From Onthophagus taurus (lineage: Eukaryota; Arthropoda; Insecta; Coleoptera; Scarabaeidae): a stretch of DNA of 64,000 bases. The notes under the pieces were generated by a model. The model was not told the origin of the DNA. It searched no databases and was given only the letters and a program-made list of their open reading frames with translations. Position 1 is the stretch's first letter, and each line of letters opens with the position of its first letter. Both the position numbers and the translations under genes were made by a program. The stretch is taken from NCBI RefSeq assembly GCF_036711975.1, contig NC_091967.1:22196001-22260000 (forward strand). The letters are read 5' to 3'. Positions 11,486 to 22,389 of the stretch are shown piece by piece.

Positions 11486-11823
11486 TAAGATTTCGGATAT
11501 CTAGATTCATGTTATTGGCAAAATTAACTTAATAAACTGTTTTTACATTTTTTTCAAAAATTTTCTAGTATAAGGGTACTAAAATTTTACGTCATCGTAA
11601 AGAGAAAAAAAATCTCTATTAAATGAGCCTAACGAAAGGGTACATTGCCATTTAAAAAAAATTAAATGTTATTCGTTGCCCATTTGTTTTCTGAAATAAA
11701 AACAATTGAATGGTGTCTTATTATGGCAAATCAAATATTAAACAACTTTTGTATAAAATGTTTTTTTGTAAAGTTGATACTTACCAAGATATATACTATA
11801 TTCCATACATAATGGGCACCCTG
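11486..11823. repeat. Right inverted repeat of the DD41D element
   Basis: This is the partner of 9877-10210. It ends ATAATGGGCACCCTG at 11823, followed by TA. Confidence 0.85.
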
Positions 11824-11930
11824 TATTTTATTCTGAATACTGATGGTAGATTTTGAGTTTTCGATATTGGTACTAAAGACAACTACTGGCTATTTATTAA
11901 AAAATCGTGCTGTAGAGATGGCGTGGAGAT

Positions 11931-12068
11931 TTATAGCATGTGATCAATTTCTTTCAAATCTGCAGCACAATACAAATCCCAGCTTTCATAATAACGCTGT
12001 TTTGATCTAAAACGTTTGGCTGCCAATTCTAATGGCTCATCTACACTCTTTTTTGTAACTTCCTGCCT
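11931..12068 (-). other. Unidentified coding-like fragment
   Basis: About 45 codons are open on the minus strand and end at a TAA at 11931-11933. The peptide is charged and looks protein-like (VDEPLELAAKRFRSKQ, then RYYESWDLYCAADLKEI). I do not recognise the family. It has no start codon in frame and no neighbouring piece that I could join to it. It may be an exon or retrocopy fragment of a host gene, or part of an unlisted transposon. Confidence 0.3.
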
Positions 12069-12360
12069 TTACTTGAAGACGTGAGATATGCGGATGGCGA
12101 TTGATGTATCTTTAGTAGTTTAGATTCCTGATTAGAATTAGAATTTTGTTTCAGTTACCACAAACAATCGAGAAATGGGAAAAAATTTGCTAAAGATTTA
12201 GGTGGAAACTACGTGGAAATAAGAAAATTTTCTCATTCAGGAACATATTATTATACTTTAATTGCAAAGAAACGTAGCATTGTGTTGTTGGCGGATCTAA
12301 ATGTTAGCTATAGGTTTATTGTGATTGAATAATTTTCTTAGTGAGAATATTTTCATATAT

Positions 12361-12493
12361 TATACAATAAGACGATCGAAAATACTCGATAATACGAGAC
12401 GTATTGCCTGAAACACCACGAGACCGAAGGTCGAGTGGTGTTTTTTAAGGCAATACGTCGAAATTCGAGTATTTTCGATTGTCGTGTTGTATA
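12361..12493. repeat. Near-perfect 133-bp palindrome
   Basis: Two arms of about 65 bases (12361-12425 and 12429-12493) pair around a three-base loop. Matching blocks in the left arm are ATCGAAAATACTCG, ACGTATTGCCT and ACACCAC; each returns inverted in the right arm. Mismatches are few and include one short offset around the ATAATACGAG segment. It would extrude as a cruciform or form a long hairpin RNA. It is probably part of a MITE-like element. Confidence 0.85.
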
Positions 12494-12502
12494 TGGCTAG
12501 AC

Positions 12503-12742
12503 TATTTCATGAATAAAAAATATACATATTTTTAGAATTTTTATATTTTTTTAATAAATTACATTGATTGTTATGGAAACATGCATGGATGTCTCGAAAT
12601 TAATTAAATGTCAAACAAGCGATAATACAAAGGTTCGTATTATCGTTCTCCATGGTTACGAGCAAATAACCGCTGAAATACTCGCAATTGACGGAAAACC
12701 GCGAATTCTTATTGGCTGTTAACGATATGAATGAAATAGTCA
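12503..12742. repeat. Possible MITE bounded by GACTATTTCAT ends
   Basis: GACTATTTCATGAAT at 12503 is matched in inverted form by ATGAATGAAATAGTC at 12728-12742, about 240 bp apart. The interior has no coding content. It begins just after the palindrome at 12361-12493 and may form one unit with it. No target duplication could be defined. Confidence 0.4.
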
Positions 12743-13119
12743 AATATATCCCCTTTACGAAGCATAAAAAATCTATAATAAAAATATTGTATGTTAAAAC
12801 TAATAATGATTAAATACAGGTTCTTCTTTCAATTGGCAAATACGAGCGTGATATAAAAATAGAATCGAGTTGTTGATCCTGTGTTTACAAATTGTTACCT
12901 TTCCGTTGCCCATTTTTTGTTTGTTTTTGTTAGACACCCCAAAGGGCACTGATGGTGTGCAAAATTGTGTCCCTGTAATAATCCTTTTTACGAATATTGG
13001 TTTATTATGAGAAAAGTAGAGCTAATTTTGGTTAAAAAAATCCTACTATTTTAGATATTTTCGAGATTTTAAAGGCTATTGTCCCTGATATAACTAACAT
13101 AAAGGAATCAATTGCTAAG

Positions 13120-13338
13120 TTGACAGAGTATGAACAAGGAATTAACAACTTAACAACCGAAAATGAACAAAAAATTAGCATCGATTCCGATCTTATACCT
13201 GAAGATCTAAACTATAAAATTCAAGCAAGGGTGCAGGGATTAAAGTTGTATGTCAACGATATTAAATACACCATACAGGAAGTAGTAGACAACAAGAATT
13301 TCATCCGGGAAATCCAAACCAGGCTCAAACTATTTTGA
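13120..13338 (+). pseudogene. LINE ORF1 remnant, coiled-coil-like
   Basis: The 72-codon frame is rich in Glu, Lys, Ile and Asn with heptad-like spacing (TEYEQGINNLTTENEQ). In another frame the open sequence extends upstream to about 13050 (EILKAIVPDITNIKESIAKL). Position and composition fit the first open frame of CR1/Jockey LINEs, an RNA-binding chaperone protein. No zinc knuckles are visible, so this is inference from context. Confidence 0.4.
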
Positions 13339-13492
13339 CAATCGGTCCTAATCTCCGAAAGAAGGGAATAATACATCCAAAATAGGTTAAATATAAAAAA
13401 AATTAATAAATAAAAAAATAATTTAATAAACAAAGAAAGTTTACACATATCAGAAATAAATACTAATATAATAACAAACTTTAAACCAGTGA

Positions 13493-14230
13493 AAATGAAT
13501 GGCATTATGATGTTGATACTGTTAGGGCTGAAATTCTCGAACAAACCTTGGAATTCGATAACCTCACTGAAATTTCAAATCACTTGAGTCTTAAAATATT
13601 TCATATGAATATTCGAAGTCTCCATAAACATTTCGATGGTTTGTTGCGGTCATTAACTAGCTTAAACACTAAATTTGATGTCATTGTACTATCCGAAACA
13701 TTCAGGATTACTGATCCAAGTCTGTATTCAATTGAAGGATACAAAATCGTCTATAACTACGGAAACTTGAACGCTCATGACGGAGTGGTTGTCTAAATAA
13801 GCAATGCTTTTACCTATAGCTGTTCCCTCGTATGGTTGGGCGAGTCAAGCGCAATGGAGATTCACATTACTAATCTTACTAAAGAAATAATGTTAACTGC
13901 AATATGTAGGTCTCCTAGCGGATCTGTAAAGAAATTTAACAGCGACATGTTGGAATATCCTGATGTAGAGGAATCAATATGATAATGATAAGACTATAAT
14001 GAATACTTTCGACTTTGTATCATATATTAATGAGACTACAAGAAGAGTAAGTAATTCTTGTTTAGACCACTATTTTGTGAAAATAGGTTGGCAGACGATA
14101 TACAAGTCGTATATCTATATAAGTGACGAGACTGATCATGATCCTATCATTCTTCACATTCAACTGACTGACTCTAACAATTTGGAAAATATTATGCAAA
14201 AGACTCTGTGTAAATCATTCATTAAGTACA
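13493..14230 (+). pseudogene. LINE endonuclease domain, broken
   Basis: The AP-endonuclease domain nicks target DNA to prime reverse transcription. It starts near 13548 with FHMNIRSLHKHFDGLL and FDVIVLSETF, where Asn and Glu are active-site positions. After stops around 13797 it resumes near 13999 with FDFVSYINETTRRVSNSCLD and DETDHDPIILHI, the last matching the SDH catalytic motif with Ser replaced by Thr. At least three frame breaks are present, so no intact enzyme can be made. Confidence 0.75.
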
Positions 14231-14253
14231 CAGAGATGTGAGAGAAATTAAGA

Positions 14254-14875
14254 TTGGAAAATTGGAATTTCATAAGCGAAATAAGTGACTTGGACACTAT
14301 TATCCAGAAATTTATAGACGTATTGAAAAATAGCATAAAAACCGCCACAAAAACTGTAAAGGAAAAGGATTTAAAGAAAATTAAAAAACCGTGGATTGAC
14401 AAATGTTTGCTCAAACTGATTGAACAGAAAAATGATATATACCTACACTTGCGAAATAATGAATTACTTAAAGAATAGTACAATCAACTTAAAAACAAGG
14501 TAAGATGAGATATTCAGAAACACAAAAGAGAATATGTAAATAACACAATAAATAAAAGCAAGAACTCAACAAAGGCAGTGTGGATTTGTGTTAATGATAT
14601 TTGTAACAAAAAGAAAACTGAAACCAAAATAACAGAGATCAATGTACAGGTTGAGATAGTGAATGGAGATGAGAAGATGGTCGATGAATTCAATAACTAT
14701 TTCAGTTTATTGGGAAGAAACGTTGTACGCTAGCAAAATTGATAAGCCGATAAATTTTCAGGATAACGTTACATATGTACAAAGTTTAATATACCTCTCT
14801 AAAACAGACGAGTTGGAGGTTGCTGAAATCATTAAAAGTCTAAAACCAAAGAAAGCCCCTGTTTCGATGAAATAA
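14254..14875 (+). pseudogene. LINE linker between endonuclease and reverse transcriptase
   Basis: Basic, helical sequence (KTVKEKDLKKIKKPWIDKCL, then LIEQKNDIYLHL) leads to SLKPKKAP near 14850, the usual entry to the LINE reverse transcriptase. The frame is broken around 14480-14660. The linker resembles 57346-57528 in the second CR1-like LINE. Confidence 0.6.
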
Positions 14876-14959
14876 GGGCAGAAACTTTAATCAAAGTCAC
14901 AGATATCATAGCGTCTCCACTATCTAACCACATAATTATAAATAGGTGTTTTATTTTAG

Positions 14960-15652
14960 ATGAAAAAATTCCCGCAAAAGTCCCGAATGATTTTTGTCGA
15001 TCTCTCAAAAGCGTTTGACACAGTTTCTCACAAAATATTGCTAAAAAAGCTGTACGCATACGGGATTAGAGGTCACGTATACCACATACTTAAAAACTAT
15101 CTAACAGATCGCGAACAACTGCTTAACATAAATGGTGTGATTAGCGAAACAAAAACAACTACGTATGGTGTCCCACAAGGCACAGTATTGGGGCCTCTCT
15201 TATTCAGCATATACAGAAATAGATTGATGAATCTTAAACTGAGGGGATCGGTGATCAGTTTTGCTGACGATACCGCTATATTCTATAAATCCCAATCCTG
15301 GGAACAACTAAAGATGGAAGCTGAAAGGAATTGCACAATGGTCAAAAAATGGTTTCAATTAAACAAATTAACGTTAAATATAGAAAAAACTAAATATCTG
15401 TCCTTCTCTTCATATAGGAATTATCTACCAGAATTGGGAAATCTTGTTATTGATCTGGAAACTTTTATTCCAAAAGCATCATCGGTAAAATATTTAGGCA
15501 TAATTATTGATCAACATCTACGTTGGAATTTACAGACTGATAGCATTGTAAAGAAAATCAGAGGACTAACAAGCAGATTTAGATACCTGTCACAGTTTCT
15601 AGATAAAAGACACCTGAAAGTCGTTTACTACTCTCTTGTACAATCAGGTTGA
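14960..15652 (+). pseudogene. LINE reverse transcriptase palm and thumb
   Basis: A 230-codon open stretch carries the core of the reverse transcriptase: MIFVDLSKAFDTVSHKILL (motif A Asp), YGVPQGTVLGPLLFSIY (motif B) and FADDTAIFY (motif C with both catalytic Asp residues). It continues through WFQLNKLTLNIEKTKYLSF to the thumb. The catalytic residues survive, but the N-terminal fingers are deleted and the frame stops at 15652, so the enzyme is not complete. Confidence 0.85.
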
Positions 15653-16209
15653 GGAGGAGTCAACGATACTCATTTGGAAAAAATAATGTACAACAAAAAT
15701 ATAACATCGCCTTCAAATGAGTTATATACCACAAGCCACGTATTAGACACAAGGCAAATATATAGTCCTTCCTAAATGTAATAAAAGGATAGGGCAGCGT
15801 ATATATATAATGAGATCCCCCAGAAATAAAAAGATTATTGTATTCCAACTTGAGTGACGCCATAGTGAAGAAACAAATAAAAAAACTGGATATTCCATGC
15901 GGGACGACGGTTTTTTTCTGAAATGATCAGCATCTAACTCAATGAGCCCAAAGAATAGGACAAATTACACCGGCCTAGATTGCACCAATGAATTGACTGA
16001 AAAACCACATACAAGCGGTAACAATTTAAGTATGTATACTGCTTCAGTAGAAAACTTCTATGTTTATTCAGGAATAATTATTATTATTTTTTTCTGTACT
16101 TTGTAATCCTTACATAAAATGTATACTTTCTTTATTTTTATTGTATTAGTTTGTATATTTTTTATTGAATAAACAATATTATTATTATTAATGTATATTA
16201 AATTAGATT

Positions 16210-17455
16210 TTATTAACATTATCTAACCTCTTTTCAACTAATTGTTATTTTCCTTTTTTATTGTACCCAACTAGTCTTTTGGGGTCCCTTTAAAAAGCGA
16301 TGATTTTCCAGTTATTTTCCGAGATAGCAATTCCCTAGTGCTCACACGGCTTACGTCTCTTTGTATTTCCGGTCGCCGTTTCCGCGGACTTCTTCTGTAT
16401 ATAACGTTTAGAACTTAAAGAAGAAATGACGCAGGGGAATTTTGAATGCGTTCCCGAGGACGAGATAGTAGAAAATACTTTCCCAAATCAAAGGGCGCAG
16501 AACAAGCTGAAAGATGACTTCTCAAACTAATTTTATTCGTCGGCCGAGACTCGACGGGTTTTCCATCTTTCTGCGACAGAGCATATATCATCTTTGTGTA
16601 TGGCTTGGGATTCACGGCTAATGGTTTCCAATTTGAAAGCATTTTAGTATTACACAGGACTGGAAGGATTTCTCAACACTTTAGAATTTATGATCATTAA
16701 TTTTGTTTTATTTAAAATAAAAAATATATGAACGTATTGCAATGAATTACGATTGCGATTTTCTCGTATAAATTTCAAACAGAATCGTTAATACTTTTTC
16801 AACATTTTGTACCTGTATTCTAAAAAAAGTTATTTTCAAATATTATTTGAGTGGAGGAAAAATACGAGAGAAATGATAAAGCAGGGAGTAGAGTGGTAGA
16901 TGAATCAAATGTATGTATCAAATATAGCCTCCGAGGGTCATAAACATACATATTTCTATGAGAGGTCGGAAATTATGGCACACGTGAGCGGAATATTTTT
17001 CACAAGCCGTAAAATTCAGTTGGGACGTCTGCCGTAGTACCACCAGGTCACACTATGAGAAGCTTTAAATCATTGTAATGCCCGCGGATTTTTAATTCAA
17101 CGCCGGCAATTTTTCCCACCTTATGATAAAATTATAAAATATACGACGTACGGATGTTGACCGATCACCTTGCCATTATTTCACGTACTTTTCTTTCTTT
17201 TTCGCCACCATATTTCCTATTTTAAAAGTTTCCAAAGAAAAGATTTTAACAATATATTCAGAATTTACAAGAAATATATCAGGAATTTTAGATTTTATGT
17301 AAACCTTCATTTTGAAAGCTTTGTAACCTTTTCAAGCAACTAAAAAGGAGAGAGAGCAGGTGCATTTTTTGATACTATTGTATTGAAAAGTTAAAAGGAT
17401 ACATTTTTAGACATTATTAAAACCATTAGATGAGGAGGTTTGATCCATGTCGACC
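16210..17455. other. Intergenic, nothing recognised
   Basis: No supported gene. The part 16300-16650 is less AT-rich and carries a 75-codon open frame on the minus strand with no family features. I see no repeat shared with the rest of the window. Confidence 0.5.
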
Positions 17456-17465
17456 AGTTATTTTA

Positions 17466-17583
17466 TATAATGTAAATTAGAATAAAAACAATTCTTTTTC
17501 TGGTTTCTTTATGTTTCTTTCTTTTTCCGAAACCGGTTAGAAGGATAAGAAAAAGGATTGTTTTTATTCTAATTTACATTATA
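17466..17583. repeat. Inverted repeat with 36-base arms
   Basis: Positions 17466-17501 and 17548-17583 are inverted copies with one mismatch; the shared core is AGAATAAAAACAAT. The loop is about 46 bases and contains a shorter pair, GGTTTC and GAAACC. It lies just left of the Tigger-like relic and has no visible coding role. Confidence 0.8.
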
Positions 17584-17720
17584 TTATTGAAACTGCTTGT
17601 ATTTTAGTACAGTGAAATTCCCCTAACTAGAACTTTTATATTTCGAATTATCCTCCAAGTCGAATAATTTTCGTAAGCTCAAGCATTTGATTACGTTTCA
17701 AATGTGTTTTTATCTCTCTA

Positions 17721-18530
17721 ACAAGGGAAGTAACACAACTGTGGCACACCGATTTTGATGAAATGTGGCACAGCCAGAGAATGGACCAAAATAAGGTTTA
17801 CGTATTTTTTTATACGTGCGGTAAAATCCGAGTTTTAGGGGTCGAAAGTTTGGGGAAAAGTACACTTATTTAAAAACAATTGTAAAACTAGGTGAAGACA
17901 ATTGATGATGAGACTCTGATGTAAATTGACATCATACTGGTAAAAAATAACTTGGTCAGAGAATCTTCTAATACAATTTTTCCATATCCTGAAACCAAAT
18001 ATATCTATAAGCTGTATTTGACCGGTTGTCCCTGCAGGTATGGATAACTGTTTAAAATTACTGTCTAATAGAGTTACTTCACTAATAACTTCAGGACAAT
18101 GGCCAACCCAAGAATCCAATAATAATGATATGGAACTAGTATTTGGAAAATATACATTTTGTAGACATTTAGCGGTTTTAACGCCTAAATCGCTTAATGT
18201 TCTTCCCGAGTGGATCTCCAAGTTAAAACCGCTCTGATCCGAATTGTAGCTGTTTTCAGATCCATATATTTGGAATTGTTGCATTGGCTCTTTAACGAAA
18301 TCTTTCGCTAAAGGTTTTACGCGGTTTTATAAATCGTTTCTTTTATTAGCTGGTTTACAATTCATAAATAAATAAAATAACTTTTTTATCTATAAGTTTT
18401 ATATTACCTCTTCTCCTAACTTTCAACCCTTATAACCATTGTCAAACATTTTTATTTCACATATAAATATCACATATATTTAACGCCATCAAAATCGACA
18501 GGGTGGTTTTTTTTTGAATCCGTCCTGTAA
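17721..18530 (-). mobile_element. Decayed second copy of the CENP-B/pogo-like element, with repeat R ends
   Basis: Repeat R (copy 2) forms the left flank at 17721-17866. A partial inverted counterpart (TCCTAACTTTCAACCCTTAT, about 18410-18435) lies on the right, followed by ATCAAAATCGACAGGGTGG, which also flanks the copy at the start of the window. Inside is a deleted transposase on the minus strand. The R sequence at both sides in opposite orientation suggests that R is the terminal region of this element family. Confidence 0.6.
17835..18284 (-). pseudogene. Internally deleted CENP-B/pogo-type transposase
   Basis: The 149 codons align closely with the protein encoded at 634-2223, but the sequence jumps from SDLGVKT to CLQNVYFPN, losing roughly 90 residues of the catalytic core between the first and second Asp. 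The motif around the third Asp reads TGQIQLID rather than TGQIQPLD. The N-terminal DNA-binding domain and the C-terminal zinc-binding tail are absent. It is a dead fragment. Confidence 0.85.
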
Positions 18531-18586
18531 GTAATTTTAACTACAAAATCAAACCACATAGACTCAGGCTCAGAAACTACAGACTC

Positions 18587-18853
18587 TTGAACTACAACAA
18601 ACCGAATGTTCTCATTGTTTCAGAATCAGATGAGGGTAATTATAATCTTGAAAATGAAATACTTATCGCTGTGCCTATATTTGATGAAGCTTATTCCTTT
18701 CTTAGAAAGCTTGAAACTTTTGTAATATCAAGAGAGAATGTTCCAGATAATATTCATAATTCTTTACATTTAATAGAAGATTTTTTCGACAAAAAGCGGT
18801 TGTCCACTTTAAGCCAAAAGAAAATTACGGATTACTTTAAAAAACTGGATTAA
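18587..18853 (+). pseudogene. Tigger/pogo-like transposase C-terminus with PCNA-binding motif
   Basis: The 88-codon frame matches the tail of Tigger/jerky-type transposases: a stretch of helices (EAYSFLRKLETFVIS, then HNSLHLIEDFF) ending SQKKITDYFKKLD. The final motif fits the PIP box Q-x-x-[ILM]-x-x-[FY]-[FY], used to dock on the sliding clamp PCNA. Pogo transposase is known to bind PCNA through its C-terminus. The upstream catalytic domain is missing, removed or displaced by the inserted element, so this is a relic even though the frame is open. Confidence 0.65.
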
Positions 18854-19009
18854 TTTTCTACTTACAATAGTATTAAGGTTTCTGTTTTAAATATACGTAT
18901 TAGAAAAGTACATTTCTAACTTTTTTCTTTAGAGCTGAAATTCTACTAATTTTTCTCTGACTCGAATTCTCCATAAGTCGAAGTTTTCTTCCGCTCCCTT
19001 AGTGATTAA

Positions 19010-21325
19010 TTTATTTAACAGGATTTTTACTCAAAATTAAAACTTAAAGTGTGCTCTTTAACTCAGGAAGGAAAACAAATTTAACACGATTAATGGGGAC
19101 TAATTTTTATCTCTATTCTTCTATGCTGACTAACTCAAGCTTATCGCCATTGAAACAAATAGATATAAATACTATACAAAAACAGCAGTTATAGAAAACA
19201 GTTGTAAGTTGAAAGCCTGGTCTGACACAAATCCGAATAAATTGCAGTGTTTCTTTTTTTTAATTTTCATATGGATGCGATTATCTAGATATCAAAAATT
19301 AAAACTGTTGGTGTAGGAATACAATCTATACAAATACAATAGCTTCAATAAAGTAATTTTGCATGTGCTAAATTTAAATGGCAATGAATTGACTGTTTTA
19401 AATCTGACACAAATTTGGTATACAATTATTGAAATTGTGCTACGAGAAAGGATACATGTGCGCCTTAAGCGTTAACTGTGGAAACGACAGCCCGTCTGAT
19501 CGATGTGTTCCATCCCACATTTCACTAATTACTACTATACAAGTATTGACTTGCATACAAACTGCGAAAAGACGTACCTTGACGTATAATTCAAAAGCAG
19601 TTTCAAGAATCAAATTCGATTGTGGTCATTCTTAAATAGAAAGATAAACGTGATGTGCTGACATTGACCACAAAATATACCAATTGTGTATTGATTGTCA
19701 TAATTCCAAGGCTTTTATCTACTTATTGAGCCAGATAAAATCATACTCTTCGCCAATACGTAAAGGCATTAAATAGTACGAGATTACTATTCGAAATCAC
19801 ATTGACTGTGTTTCTCCAGATGCAAAACAGATTTTGATTATCTGGGCCATCTAATTTCGGAATACTAACACTGCAGAGGTCAATAAGAGACGTATCGACA
19901 TACGCGGCTTAATGTTATGTGGGAGAGACGTAATTGTACCCTAATGCATAATGTATATACAATTGATATTGTTCCCATAGAATATCAATCTTATTCTTGA
20001 TTGTTCTAGTGAATAATAAACTTTGTCTTTCTTAATTGCGTTCTTCCTTTATTAAACTTCAGTCCATACTTATAAGCTCTTTACATCATTTTTTTGTTAT
20101 ATAACCTTATGTTGAACATATGTTATCACTAAATCATCATCTTATCATTGAAATATAACTCAGTCTCCAAGTATCCGAATACTTTAATTAGTTTAATTAG
20201 CTATTGAATTAATAAACAAATTAGAAAGACATAATTTTGAAATGTTGATAATGCTATTCGAAATTCACAATTATTTGACAAATTTTAATTAAAACCGCGT
20301 TAAAACCCGTCCAACCGTTTTCGACATGACGGCATCGTACTAAAGCACGATTTTCCGCGAAACTGTACGGAATATCAAAAAAATAAAATATACCTCGAAT
20401 TATGTCGAAATTTTTCCGTCAGAGAGTTTATGCCAACAAAGTGACTTTAATATCAGATTTTTCTAGTGACATGATACCAATAGGGTATCATATAGTTACC
20501 GAATATTCTTGTATATAATATTTATTAAATATTTACAGTTTTACTATACCAGTTTTACAGTAAACAAATAAATAAATCGATTACAATTTTTACATATCAT
20601 TGAATACTTTCTGTGAAAACTCCTTAAGGTCAAGGCTTCAAGAACAGTTGTTAGTTCTCACATTTCTCCGATTCTTCCAATCCCTTTGTCGTATCCAAGA
20701 CACGCTCCCTCCAATGAAGTAAGTAGTAATTTACCATGAAGTGGGTCAATTCTGATATAATACATTTAATTGATATGTCCGACACCATCCAAATATGCGG
20801 GATTGCAAGTCAAGAGATTATAAAGTCAATAATGAGAAATAGAAATGCGTTGTTAGAAATAAGTGGATAATTAAACGATAGGAACTGCAAGAAAAATAAA
20901 GTTACTAACATGAGCCATTTTAACAAAAATGTAAAAAAACTGAAACTACTAAGTCTGGTGCTAGATTCTTGCTATAAAAACAAATGATGGGCGTATGAAA
21001 GCATGCAATTTCTTAGGGATAGCAATAAACATAAGCTACAGATGCAGCGGTAAGTTCATTTTATACTTGGTAAACACATAAGGTATAAAACATTTTTAGA
21101 AGAATTCTTTTAGAAAATAAAAATATTCTTTTAAATCGTTTCTAACAGTTCTCATAAGAATTTGTAACATCTTGTCTTCATAGTCCTAGTGTAACATCTC
21201 CAGTATTTGCAGATTCTAATCAAAACATTCTCTGGGTCTGTACAGATTTTTTGATCTTCTTTTCCTTAAGTAATTAATTAATTTCCTTAAAGTGCAGTAT
21301 AGTCAATGCTGTTTCCGATAATAAT
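19010..21325. other. Intergenic, nothing firmly recognised
   Basis: About 2.3 kb without a supported gene. The part 19430-19990 is slightly richer in coding-like codons, but I could not match it. A small palindrome with GATACCAATAGGGTATC lies at 20470-20486. Confidence 0.45.
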
Positions 21326-21329
21326 ATAG

Positions 21330-21720
21330 GTAAGTTTAATATAGACTTTATTCTAAAGGCATTTTCAGATAGCCAACGTGCCCTCCTTAATTTTTACTTT
21401 ATAGGGTATGTTTCGTCCCAGTAAAACACGGGCTGAAGACAGATTTAGATGTGTACTTTGTAAAACATTATTTAAGTGTGTTGCGTTAAATACAGCATTA
21501 TCTGATATCCTACCCTGAAAACCAATATAAAGTTGCAATTTGCATCAACCACTGCAAATAGTACAACACCGAAGAATGACCTTCCCATCAAGTGTAGCTT
21601 TAAGGTTATATGCTTCCCAACAATTGCATCAATACAATGTTGAAAATTCCAATTATCCAAGAAATCTTGATTATAATCTCCAATTCTCATTTTTTACAGG
21701 CATCTGAAATCTTTTTTTAA
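21330..21720 (-). pseudogene. PIF/Harbinger (HARBI1-like) transposase fragment
   Basis: Reading leftward, a frame beginning near 21715 gives FQMPVKNENW. After a frame change it gives DNWNFQHCIDAIVGKHITLK, the hallmark Harbinger block that normally reads GAIDGKH. It continues through VVLFAVVDANCNFILV (second acidic motif) and GRISDNAVFNATHLNN, then a scrap of the following block near 21400. The first catalytic Asp is altered (AIVGKH). The reading is broken in at least two places, and neither the start nor the C-terminus is present. Confidence 0.75.
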
Positions 21721-21724
21721 ACAG

Positions 21725-22385
21725 AAAAGACTTCTCAATAACAAGAAGAGAACAAGGATGCAGATAAGATATTACAGCGATAGAAGAACATGAAGATGTA
21801 GTTCAAAAAAGTTTAAAAAAGAAAAGTGGAAGATGTTTTAAAAGAAAACATCTCAGTGTACTACGCCTATATTGAACTAAGCGATAATCATTCTGAGGCA
21901 ATGTAAGAGACCATTAATGAAGCCATTAATAGTAGGTAAAAGATGAGTTTGGAATATTTGGGAAAAAGATTGCTATGGATTACTAAGCTTTGAATATTAA
22001 CACACCCACGTGCTGATATGAAGAAATCGGTAAATATGATGATCCTGTTTTTCAGTCTAAACAATGTGAACTGTCCACACCAATGTATCCATGCAAGTTA
22101 TTCGACATAGGTACAACAAGCATGCAATTCTACATGTACTTCAACAACCACATCTACTACTCCTACTGAACACCTTTTCCTTTCAAATACGGCGTTCAAG
22201 AACCTCATAGTTAGTCATATTTAAAAAATATTTTGCTTATGAATAAAGTATACATAACAGTGGTAACAGTATTTGGTAAATCTTTAAAATTTGAATTCGT
22301 CATTCAAAAATTTCTATTTTCAACATCACATCTAGTGTCCAAAATTATAATATCAGTAACATCGCTTGGATGACAGTTTGGTGGT
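21725..22385. other. Intergenic, likely Harbinger debris
   Basis: No readable gene. Adjacent to the Harbinger fragment, this could hold its eroded 5' part or the second (Myb/MADF) protein, but I could not read either. Confidence 0.35.
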
Positions 22386-22389
22386 TTAG

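Larger units (their letters stand above)
9877..11823 (-). mobile_element. Mariner/Tc1-superfamily element, DD41D (rosa-like), apparently complete
   Basis: The element is 1,947 bp and is bounded by TA on both sides (9875-9876 and 11824-11825). It starts CAGGGTGCCCATTATGTATG and ends with the inverted form. The inverted repeats are unusually long for a mariner, running about 330 bp (9877-10210 and 11486-11823) with many small differences. Between them is one intact transposase gene on the minus strand. The arms have diverged, so the insertion is not brand new, yet the gene is still open. Confidence 0.9.
13040..16205 (+). mobile_element. CR1/Jockey-like LINE, nearly full length but inactivated
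   Basis: In order on the plus strand there are a coiled-coil-like ORF1 remnant, an endonuclease, a linker, a reverse transcriptase and a 3' end that finishes in AATAAACA and a (TTA)n microsatellite near 16160-16195. Frameshifts and stops separate the endonuclease blocks. The reverse transcriptase has lost a segment between its early KAP motif (about 14850) and the palm (14960), so the expected two or three N-terminal RT blocks are absent. A similar linker and the same kind of microsatellite tail occur in the LINE at 57.3-59.5 kb, so both may belong to one family. Confidence 0.85.
17608..19005 (+). mobile_element. Tigger-like relic, interrupted by a second element
   Basis: The left end (17608-17720) contains CAGTGAAATTCCCCTAACTA and a CGAATT-TCC-AAGTCGAA block. 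A similar CGAATT-TCC-AAGTCGAA block recurs near the right end (18960-18985). Between them, after the insertion at about 17721-18530, is the C-terminal part of a Tigger/pogo-type transposase. The N-terminal and catalytic parts are gone. Boundaries are approximate because the terminal repeats are poorly preserved. Confidence 0.5.

Noticed and set aside
19912..20090. Possible solo LTR starting TGTTATGTGG with an AATAAA-like signal inside
   Set aside because: No second copy, no clear 3' terminus in CA and no 4-6-bp target duplication could be found, so the call would be guesswork.
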